A program made the translations under genes and the position numbers. Below, piece by piece: positions 23,562-30,864 of a stretch of 64,000 nt of DNA (the first letter of the stretch is position 1; each line of letters opens with the position of its first letter). Origin of the DNA: Symbiodinium sp. CCMP2592 (lineage: Eukaryota; Sar; Dinophyceae; Suessiales; Symbiodiniaceae); the NCBI GenBank assembly GCA_905221615.1, contig CAJNDT010003557.1, positions 607,001-671,000 of the forward strand, given 5' to 3'. The notes beneath the pieces are model-generated. The model worked only from the letters and a program-made list of their open reading frames with translations. It was not told where the DNA came from and ran no database searches.

Positions 23562-24596
23562 ATGGCCAACCTGCCGCCAGACCGCACGGTCTGGCTCGGC
23601 GGCCTTCCCTCCTGGCTGTCGTCGGAGGAGCTGTACCACTGGTGCTGCAGCACTACGTGGCCGGTGTATGCGGAGGTGGCTCCGAGTGGCCACTCGCTGA
23701 CATTTGGCTATGTCATCTACAGCTCGCAGGAGGAAGCCGAAGAAGCCGTGACAGCTTTGCCTGCAGGTGTGGCTGGCTACCGGGTCAGCAAACGACTCTG
23801 GCAGGGCAAAGGCCAGGGCAAAGCGGCAGCAGCACCGAAAGCTGCAGCTCCGAAAGCTGCAGCAGCACCAGCAGCAGCAGAGGAGGAGGCTGCTGCTGTT
23901 CCCAAAGCAGCAGCAAAGGCGAAAGCTGCAGCAGCACCAGCAGCAGCTGCAGAGGAGGCTGCTGCTCCGAAAGCAGCTGCAGAGGCCAAAGCTGCAGCAG
24001 CACCAGCAGCAGCACCTGCAGAGGAGGCGGCTGCTCCGAAAGCTGCAGCACCAGCAGCACCAGCAGCAGAGGAGGCTGCTGTTCCGAAAGCTGCAGCACC
24101 AGCAGCACCAGCAGAGGAGGCTGCTGTTCCAGCTGCACCAGCAGCAGCACCTCGGACTCCAACAAGTCCTGCTGAGGAGCCAGCAGCAGCAAGGCCAAGG
24201 GCAAGCCCGGCAGCAAGCCCAGCGGCAAGCCCAAGCCCAGCAGCAAGCCCAAAGGCAGCAGCAAAGGCAGCAGCAAGCCCAAAGGCAGCAGCAAGCCCAA
24301 AGGCAGCAGCAAGCCCAAAGGCAGCAGCAAGCCCAAAGGCAGCAGCAAGCCCAGCGGCCAGTCCAGCAGCAAGCCCAGCGGCCAGTGCAGCAGCAGAGCC
24401 AGCAGCAAGCTCAGCACCAGCAGCAGCAGCAGCAGGGGAGCATCCGTGGCAGGAGGTCTACGAGCAGAGGCCATGCCGGGATCCTCACCTACGGAGCCCA
24501 CGACCTCCACCTCGCCCTCGAGGCTCCGTGCAGCAGCAGCTGGCGAATGCCACTGCTGCTAGCAAGTCGCTGGCGGCCACTTGGCAAGAAATATAG
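23562..24596 (+). CDS. RRM protein with Ala/Pro/Lys-rich tail (344 aa)
   Basis: ATG 23562 follows two CTARGTMRCA motifs. Residues 6-75 fit one RNA recognition motif. RNP2-like TVWLGGLP is followed by helix SSEELYHWC, then RNP1-like LTFGYVIYSS, then helix SQEEAEEAVTALP. The aromatic positions of RNP1 are Phe and Tyr, so RNA binding is plausible. The rest (about residues 85-310) is low-complexity Ala/Pro/Glu/Lys built of AAAPAAAEE and ASPKAA repeats. The stop is at 24594-24596. It could bind transposon or host RNA; no partner is visible. The repetitive tail is also open in other frames, which are shadows. Confidence 0.75.
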   Translation: MANLPPDRTVWLGGLPSWLSSEELYHWCCSTTWPVYAEVAPSGHSLTFGYVIYSSQEEAEEAVTALPAGVAGYRVSKRLWQGKGQGKAAAAPKAAAPKAAAAPAAAEEEAAAVPKAAAKAKAAAAPAAAAEEAAAPKAAAEAKAAAAPAAAPAEEAAAPKAAAPAAPAAEEAAVPKAAAPAAPAEEAAVPAAPAAAPRTPTSPAEEPAAARPRASPAASPAASPSPAASPKAAAKAAASPKAAASPKAAASPKAAASPKAAASPAASPAASPAASAAAEPAASSAPAAAAAGEHPWQEVYEQRPCRDPHLRSPRPPPRPRGSVQQQLANATAASKSLAATWQEI

Positions 24597-24629
24597 TTCT
24601 AAGAGAGCCTCTCGGTAACAAGGCTCTAT

Positions 24630-24895
24630 AGGTAGCAAAAAGACTGGATAGGTAACATGCTTCTCTACGTAGCGGAATCCACTAGGTAGCACATTCTAAG
24701 TCACAGGACTCTAGGTAGCAAAAACCCTAGGTAGCAAATTCTAAGTAACAGGACTCTAGGTAGCAAAAACCCTAGGTAGCAAATTCTAAGTAACAGGACT
24801 CTAGGTAGCAAAAACCCTAGGTAGCAAATTCTAAGTAACAGGACTCTAGGCAGCAAAGTCTCTAGGTAGCAAATTCTACCTAGCAAACCTCCCTC
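24630..24895. repeat. 45-bp tandem repeat made of CTARGTMRCA motifs (array 2)
   Basis: Three essentially perfect 45-bp units (about 24711-24850), plus partial units, each hold three decamers: CTAGGTAGCA, CTAGGTAGCA and CTAAGTAACA. This fills the whole spacer between the RRM gene and the next cargo gene. One copy near 24880 is CTACCTAGCA, a diverged form. Confidence 0.9.
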
Positions 24896-24913
24896 TCAAC
24901 TGAGGTGAAAGGG

Positions 24914-25606
24914 ATGCTGCCCTGGCAGAGGAGGCAGCAGGCCAGGGCTGGCTCTTCGAAGGGGGCTGGCTCTTCGAAGGACCCTCCAAGGGCACCCTCG
25001 ACTACCTCGTCTGACGAGCAGGAGGAGTCGGAAAGCGAAGAGGATGACGAGGTCATCGAGCCGGAGGGGGCCAGAGCAGCCACTCTTCTGGCTGCTCGGA
25101 GGAGAGGTGAAGCTCTCCTCCGAGCAGAAGCGGAGCAAAAAAGAAGGCTCAAGGAGAAGGAAAGAGCCAAGGAGCAGAAAAGACTCCGCAGAGCAGAGGA
25201 GGAGGAGAGGCGAAAGCGCCGAAGAAAAGAGGAAAAGGAAAAGGAAAAGGAAAAAAAGGAAAAGAAGGAGAAACGCCACAAGAAGGGCAAAAGCAAGGAG
25301 AGGAAGGAGAAGAAAGAAAAGTCTGGAAAGAGAGGAGGAGATGATCCAGCTGGCCACGAGGAGAAAACTTCCGGGCCTGGGGATTCTAAGTCGCATATAC
25401 TTGTAGCTTTATCCTGCAGGAGCGAAAAGGAAGAAAGAAGGAAAGAAAGGATGGAGATTAGAGAAGAAAGCAGGCGGGGGACACAGAGCCACGAGACTGA
25501 GTGCACCGCCAAACTTCCCGCGCAGGCTGTCTTCCGAAAGTCTTCCAAGAAGAAAAAAGAAGGAAAAAAAGAAAAAGAAAAAGAAGGAGGCAGAGGCCAG
25601 CTCTAA
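24914..25606 (+). CDS. Highly charged Lys/Glu-rich coiled-coil protein (230 aa)
   Basis: ATG 24914 begins MLPWQRRQQ. GSSKGAGSSKDPP repeats follow, then an acidic patch (EQEESESEEDDEVIEPEGA). A long Arg/Lys/Glu helix (about residues 65-150, KEKERAKEQKRLRRAEEEE and KEKEKEKKEKKEK) should form a single alpha helix or coiled coil. Around 25385-25425 the frame runs through CTAAGTCGCA and ends in CTGCAGG, so a short intron may be read through here. The terminal KKKKEGKKEKEKEGG is basic. No family was recognised. Composition suggests nuclear or RNP association only. Confidence 0.5.
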   Translation: MLPWQRRQQARAGSSKGAGSSKDPPRAPSTTSSDEQEESESEEDDEVIEPEGARAATLLAARRRGEALLRAEAEQKRRLKEKERAKEQKRLRRAEEEERRKRRRKEEKEKEKEKKEKKEKRHKKGKSKERKEKKEKSGKRGGDDPAGHEEKTSGPGDSKSHILVALSCRSEKEERRKERMEIREESRRGTQSHETECTAKLPAQAVFRKSSKKKKEGKKEKEKEGGRGQL

Positions 25607-25624
25607 GTTGCAGTGTACAGCATT

Positions 25625-25925
25625 TAAATAAGTAGCAGGTGTAATGCAATCTAAGTCACGTGTCTTCTAAGTAACAAATTCCTAGGTAGCATCAAAACTA
25701 GGTAGCAAAAACTCTACCTAGCACAAAAAAACTAGGTAACAAAAAAATCTAAGTAGCAGAAAAATTTAAGTAGCAAAAACTCTAGGTAGCAGAACAAAAC
25801 TAGGTATCAAAAAAAAAGCTCTAGGTAGCAGAAAAATAGTCTAGTCGCACGTACATTTAGGTAGCATCTCTAGGCAAAGCTAGGTAGCAACCCGAACCAA
25901 GAACAAAGCTCCCAGGTCGCATTCT
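25625..25925. repeat. CTARGTMRCA motif array 3
   Basis: About fourteen decamers (CTAGGTAGCA, CTAAGTCACG, CTAGGTAACA, TTAAGTAGCA, CTAGGTATCA) are separated by A-rich spacers, starting 20 bp after the stop of the Lys/Glu-rich gene. Confidence 0.8.
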
Positions 25926-26045
25926 GAGGGGCTCTCGGATCTTCTTACCTCTGCCTCCGCTGTGGTGCCAAAACGGGCGGCCGAGCAGAAGGGTTTTCCA
26001 GGGTTGCGGGTTTTGGGGGGCTTGGGCGGTTGCTCCGGTCAGGGC

Positions 26046-26250
26046 TTCTGTCGAAGTTTCTGGATTTAGGGTTTGGGGTAACGTGTCTAGGGGTTTAGGG
26101 GCTTAGGGTTTGGGGTTCAGGGGTTTAGGGGTTCCAGGGTTTAGGGTTTGGGGTTCGGGTTCGGTGGTTAAGTTAGGGTTTCGGGCCTTAGGGTTTGGGG
26201 TTTAAAGTTCAAGGTGTCTAGAGGTTCAGGGGCTTAGGGTTTGGGGTTGA
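26046..26250. repeat. Degenerate TTTAGGG telomere-like block (G strand)
   Basis: TTTAGGGTTTGGGGTT, GGGGTTTAGGGG and similar degenerate units run for about 200 bp, all with the G-rich strand on top. They face the C-rich block at 27240 in opposite orientation. Confidence 0.8.
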
Positions 26251-26800
26251 GGGGTAGACATGCAGGCACCCACACGGACACAGCGTTTTTTTGTATTGGA
26301 TACGTATATATTGTTTTGAGGTTCATAATTATTCCTTTCCGTCTTCAATATGTTCTTTTCACAATACACATGAACTGTGAAGTATAGTTTTGCTACACTC
26401 TTTTCAAACCAACACATTATTCTATGTGAAGATTTTTCAGATACTTGTGATTTTTTGTGTTTTGTTTTATATTGTAGTTTTACTAAGGTCCAGTTGCAAC
26501 CATTATGTTAATGTTATTTTTCAATGCATTAACATGTTTCAGTTTATTCATATACATTTTTAAGAAGACCGGTATAGGTTTTTACAAAAAGGTATGTAAT
26601 TCTTTAAAGTTTGGATATGCATTTTTGAAAGATTTTGTTAGATTTGTTTTTAAAATGTTGCTGGATTCTTTTCAAATTTTGGTAGATTTTTTAAAAAATT
26701 TGGTATATTTTTAAAAAAATTTGGTAGATTTTTTTAAAAATTTTTACATTTTTTTAAAATTTTTTATATTTTTTTTAAATTTTTATAGATTTTCAGCAAA

Positions 26801-26868
26801 ATGGCGATCCAGTTTGAGTCCAGTTTGAGTCCAGTTTGAGTCCAGTTTCATACAAACTGGATCGCCAT
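26801..26868. repeat. Inverted repeat with tandem loop units
   Basis: Fifteen-base perfect arms (ATGGCGATCCAGTTT and its complement at 26854-26868) enclose a loop containing three tandem GAGTCCAGTTT units. It is able to form a long hairpin in DNA or RNA. Confidence 0.85.
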
Positions 26869-27239
26869 GGTTGAGTTTCATATGAAACTAAGAACAATAT
26901 GGAAACTTTAGATGTATTTAAAGCTATAAATCAACTTATCAAGCCCATTTTGCTTAAAAGCCCTGGTCCCCTAAAAAAGGCGCTTTTACAAAACATAAAC
27001 AATACATCGAATATACATAGGTTATGGAAACTTTATGTATGTATACATGTCTATATATATAAATACATAAATGCAGATATGTCTATGTATCTATACATAG
27101 CTAGAACACATTGTAACATACACACTATGTATATACAGACATATATATATATGTCTGTATGTGTATGTATATATACACAAGTGTCTGTGTGGGTGCTGGT
27201 ATGTTTACATGTAACCCAAACCCCCAGAAAGACCAGAAG

Positions 27240-27690
27240 CTGAACCCTAAACCCTAAACCGTGCCCCTAAACCCCTGAACTTAGCCCTAAACCCTTAAAC
27301 CCCCCTAACCCTATAAGCCCCTAAACCCTAACCCCCAAACCTAAACCCAAAACCCAAAGCCCTGGAGCCCCAAAGCCCAAAACCCCTATAAACCCCCTTC
27401 TCCCCCGCAGGCCAACACCCACAGAACCCCAACACCTATATAAAATGCTAAAGAGCTTTGACCCACATAAATCCCAAAGCCACAATAAACACTCTGCCCC
27501 GGAACCCGAAGCCCCCTGAAACCACCGACCTTCAACCCCAAAATCCCCCCAAGCTTACACCATCAAGTATGTCTCCCAAAGAGCTACCAATACAACCCCA
27601 AACCCCCAGAAAGCACGAACCCCTAAACCCCTGGACCTGCAAGCTTAAGCCCACAAAGCCAGACTCCTTAACCCACCCTCGCAAACCCGC
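27240..27690. repeat. Degenerate CCCTAAA telomere-like block (C strand)
   Basis: Units such as AACCCTAAACCC, CCCCTAAACCC and CCCCAAACC continue for about 450 bp and become increasingly degenerate and C/A-rich to the right. The orientation is opposite to the 26046-26250 block. Confidence 0.75.
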
Positions 27691-27739
27691 ACCTAGCTGA
27701 CCCGGGTACCTTTTAGAAGTTTGCTACGTGAAACTATTT

Positions 27740-28440
27740 AGTCTTATGTTACAAACATGCAAGAAATCTAAGTAGCAGATGTTGCTAAGTCACAAATCTA
27801 CGTACAACGAATTTTAGGTACAAAGGATCCAGAAGTAACCCACCCCAAGTATCAACCAAAACTATGTAGCAAGCTAAACGGAAGTTTCAGTACATCTAAG
27901 TCACATCTAGCAACTTGAAACCGAATCTAAGTCTCATAACAAGGCTAAGTAACGAGCAGAAAATAAAGTTCTATCTAGCAAATTGCAGTAGAACTAAGTC
28001 ACAACAAGACGACACTTATCTCACAGCGAAAATCTAGTATCTAAGTCACATCTTGGAACTTCGAACCGAATCTATGTCACATATCAAAACTAGGTAGCAG
28101 AAAGAATAAGCAGCTTCCTCTAGCATATAGCAGCACATAACTATGTCACAACTAGGACACGAGGCAATCTAAGTCACAGAGAAAATCTAGGTAGCAAGGA
28201 AATTTTCTAAGTTACCAAACAAAGCTTCGTAACAAACTTCTATGTTTCGAGATTTCCTTTTCCAGGTTGCACTGTGTAGTGTGCTTCCTAATAAAAATAA
28301 GGCAATCTAAGTCACAGAGAAAATCTAGGTAGCAAGGAAATTTGCTAAGTTACCAAACAAAGCTTCGTAACAAAATTCTATGCTTCGAGCTTTCCTTTTC
28401 CAGGTTGCACTTTGTAGTGTGCTTGCTATAAAATAAAGTA
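27740..28440. repeat. CTARGTMRCA motif array 4 with 138-bp tandem duplication
   Basis: Twenty or more decamers occur here, in this array mostly CTAAGTCACA, CTAAGTAGCA, CTATGTCACA and CTAGGTAGCA. The last part is a tandem duplication: 28162-28287 is repeated at 28300-28424 with a few substitutions. Each unit carries CTAAGTCACA, CTAGGTAGCA, CTAAGTTACC and a closing TTCCTTTTCCAGGTTGCAC. The array ends 120 bp before the next start codon. Confidence 0.8.
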
Positions 28441-28543
28441 ACAGACAGAAGAGACCTTTAAGCTCTGACACATGGCAGGGACCCTGCCCATCCGAACATG
28501 CGATGCAGCTTTTGGGTGCTCAACACAGCAGCGAGCTGTAGCA

Positions 28544-28563
28544 CCGTAGCCGTGGCCTCAATG
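28544..28563 (+). promoter_or_regulatory. Possible spliced-leader relic before a start codon
   Basis: CCGTAGCC followed by GTGGCCTCAATG resembles the dinoflagellate spliced leader (CCGTAGCC, an AT-rich core, GGCTCAAG) with the core shortened, and sits immediately against the ATG. If real, this gene entered the element through a trans-spliced mRNA. The match is short and could be chance. Confidence 0.3.
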
Positions 28564-29919
28564 GGGGTCATGAAGAAGCCTGCTGCAAAGAAGGCAGCCA
28601 CTCTGCCGGAAGAGGTGAAGGACGCTTTGGCAGTGCTGCCAGGTCTGGAGCAAGAAGACGACCCGGCCGAGAAGCACGAGGAGGAGAAGGCGGACCAAGC
28701 AAAGGAGCACGAGGGGGAGGAGGCGGCAAAAGCAGTCCCAGAAGAGGCTGCAGAGGAGAAGGAGAACCTCGAGCCGGACGAGGAGGAGCCAAAGGCACCG
28801 TCCAAGCCCAAGGCCAAAGGAAAGGCCAAGGCAAAAGCAAAGGCCAAGGGAAAGGCCAAAGCCAAAGCCAAAACCAAGGCTAAGGCCAAAGCGAAGGCTG
28901 CCTCCACGGACGAGCAGGACAACAAGTCCGGGGGTGGCTCCGGGGGTGGCTCTGGGGGTGGAAAAACCTCCAAAAGCCTTGCCGAGAAGGCAAAGGGGTG
29001 GGCGGCCCAGTCCGCCACCGAGGACGAAGGCCGCGACCAAGTGAAGGCGAGAAAATATCGCAAGTTGTGTGACTCGGGTGCAATCCCGTCACACATACAA
29101 GAGGCGATAGAAAAATCGTCCAGCCGCTCCGGCAAGTCCAAGCTGATCAATGCCCTCTTCGTCAAGGATGGCAACGGCCAGCTCGTGATGAATGCCAAGG
29201 ACCCGGTCTTCAGCAGCACCAAGACGGCGAGCCACGAGAACTACGGCAAGGACGAGCGACTCGGAAAGCCTCGCCACGTGTTTCTGTGGGAGACGTACCA
29301 CGGAAACGAGGCCGCACTCCAGCAGGGCATCGACACGGGTGCCGTGGACTGCTGGACAGTCGGCGGGGTGGAGATGTGCTCCTACCGCACACTCAAGAGT
29401 GGCACCCAGAAGAAGGTCGCGGACAACCACAAGCTCAAGGGCGGCGAGCAAAAGCTGGACAAGGGCACCTTCGGCGACGTGAGTGCCGCCCTGAACGACC
29501 TTTCCTTCGACTTCGACGAGGCTGGCTCCCAGGCCATCTGCGATGTGGCCAGCTCTTCCGCCTCCGGCAGCAAGGCGGCCCAGAAGATGTTGGAGTTTGG
29601 AAAGCTCTCTGACAAGCAGCGGGCCGTGCTGGTGGAAGCGAAGGAAGCCGTGGACAAGCTTCACGGCACGGGCATGAAAATGGCCCAGAAGTGCAAGAGT
29701 GACGAGGATCGCTTGAACTTCAAGGCGGTTTTGCTCGAGCTTAAGGACTGGAGCCACAAGCAGGAGCATGCCCTCGCCTGGGATGAGCTGCCGTCCGGAG
29801 AAGCCATCTCTGAGCAGTCCTTCGCCGCCTTTGTCAAGGAGCAGGCCGCTGCGGTCACGACTTTGAACGAGAAGGTGGAGCAGTTCCGGGCTTTGTTGAA
29901 AACCCGCAAGGAGCTCTGA
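28561..29919 (+). CDS. Uncharacterised dinoflagellate-type cargo protein (453 aa)
   Basis: ATG 28561 (MGVMKKPAAKKAA) is chosen because the preceding bases 28544-28560 resemble a spliced-leader relic; the frame is open to 28498 upstream. Residues 1-60 contain an acidic linker. Residues 80-125 are KAKGKAKAKAK basic repeats, followed by a GGGSGGGSGGG spacer. From about 155 a folded region appears: ARKYRKLCDSGAIPSHIQEA, LINALFVKDGNGQLVMNAKDP, RHVFLWETYHGNEAALQQGI, MCSYRTLKSGTQKK. The C-terminal third is helical (SDKQRAVLVEAKEAVDKLHG, EKVEQFRALLKTRKEL). I recall similar folded segments in many unnamed dinoflagellate proteins. No catalytic motif or known domain can be assigned. It is an intact single frame. 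Confidence 0.75.
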   Translation: MGVMKKPAAKKAATLPEEVKDALAVLPGLEQEDDPAEKHEEEKADQAKEHEGEEAAKAVPEEAAEEKENLEPDEEEPKAPSKPKAKGKAKAKAKAKGKAKAKAKTKAKAKAKAASTDEQDNKSGGGSGGGSGGGKTSKSLAEKAKGWAAQSATEDEGRDQVKARKYRKLCDSGAIPSHIQEAIEKSSSRSGKSKLINALFVKDGNGQLVMNAKDPVFSSTKTASHENYGKDERLGKPRHVFLWETYHGNEAALQQGIDTGAVDCWTVGGVEMCSYRTLKSGTQKKVADNHKLKGGEQKLDKGTFGDVSAALNDLSFDFDEAGSQAICDVASSSASGSKAAQKMLEFGKLSDKQRAVLVEAKEAVDKLHGTGMKMAQKCKSDEDRLNFKAVLLELKDWSHKQEHALAWDELPSGEAISEQSFAAFVKEQAAAVTTLNEKVEQFRALLKTRKEL

Positions 29920-30864
29920 AAGAGCTCCTTTTCTTGGCCGTGTCGCAGACAGGGTGTTGCCTCTGTCTGTGTTTGTAGGTCCCTATAAAATTGAAAAGTT
30001 TTCTTCATCCCCCCCATGTAATTGAAAGGTTTTCTTCTCATGTGTAAGGATGCTATACATAGACGATGTAGGCTCTCACAGGGCTTCACAGACAGAGGCT
30101 TCTATCCTGCCTGCGGGCTTGTTCTAAGTAGCAAAGCCCCACCAGAGGGCCCGGTTCTAAGTAGCAAATCACCTGCGGCCGCCGGGAAGCAGAGCCCATA
30201 GACATCGGGTTTTCTGCATGGCCTTGTGCAGGTGTGCAGCTGCTGAGCGCTAGGGCCCCTCTCTGCCTCAGGCACCGAGAACAGTACCACGAAGGCGGCT
30301 TCCTCGCAAAAGCTCTCACGACTCGTGTCAGGACCAGCAGCATGCAGCCGGTGATGTGCAGAATCTTGCAAGTCTTCAGCCTAAACCCCTCTGGAGCCAC
30401 CTCCCAGTGAACTTTTCCTTTGCACAGCTTCTTTCTGGCCCTGCGGTAGAAAAAACCTAGGCAGGCTCACAACAGAAACATCCATTTGTGTATTCCTTTT
30501 TCTAATGCCCAATGGCCCTCAAATCTTGGGTGAAGATCCACATTTCGGTCTCTCTAATGGCCCCACAGATTCCCGGTGCACGGCTGCTACACAAGGTCTA
30601 TAGGAAAACCGAAGCACAACACCCGTGAAGATCTATTCCTCTTTCTAAGGGCCCCGTCCCCGCAATCACAGTTTTCTGAGTAACACAATGGTCTCTTTAA
30701 TGGCCCCACAGACGGCCGCTAGACAAGGTTTATAGGAAAACCGAAGCACCACACCCATGAAGATTTATTCCTCTTTCTAAGGGCCCCGTCCCTTCAATCA
30801 GAGTTCTCTATAAGTAGCAAAAAAGGGCCTTCTCTCTACGTAGCAATGACACCTCCCTGCAGCC
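29920..30864. other. Spacer with tandem duplication and sparse motifs
   Basis: There is no gene. CTAAGTAGCA copies lie at about 30124 and 30159, and ATAAGTAGCA and CTACGTAGCA just before the transposase ATG (30810-30846). A diverged tandem duplication of about 143-bp period (30547-30676 and 30690-30800) shares TCTAATGGCCCCACAG, TATAGGAAAACCGAAGCAC and TTCCTCTTTCTAAGGGCCCC. Confidence 0.6.

Larger units (their letters stand above)
25926..27725. other. AT-rich spacer between inverted telomere-like blocks
   Basis: There is no gene. Degenerate TTTAGGG repeats (26046-26250) are followed by about 1 kb of AT-rich DNA (T-runs at 26690-26790, a perfect-arm hairpin at 26801, TATATA tracts at 27050-27180) and then degenerate CCCTAAA repeats (27240-27690). 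Frames that are open here are low-complexity. Confidence 0.55.

Noticed and set aside
24701..24886. Minus-strand frame with a 15-residue repeat (LRICYLGFLLPRV type)
   Set aside because: It is the reverse translation of the 45-bp CTARGTMRCA tandem repeat; the 45-bp period simply equals 15 codons.
22450..28440. CRISPR-like array
   Set aside because: Repeats are 10 bp, degenerate, with very short irregular non-unique spacers; eukaryotic context and no cas genes.
29089..29769. 226-codon minus-strand frame inside the 453-aa cargo gene
   Set aside because: Shadow of the GC-rich plus-strand gene, which has the folded motifs and matching codon structure.
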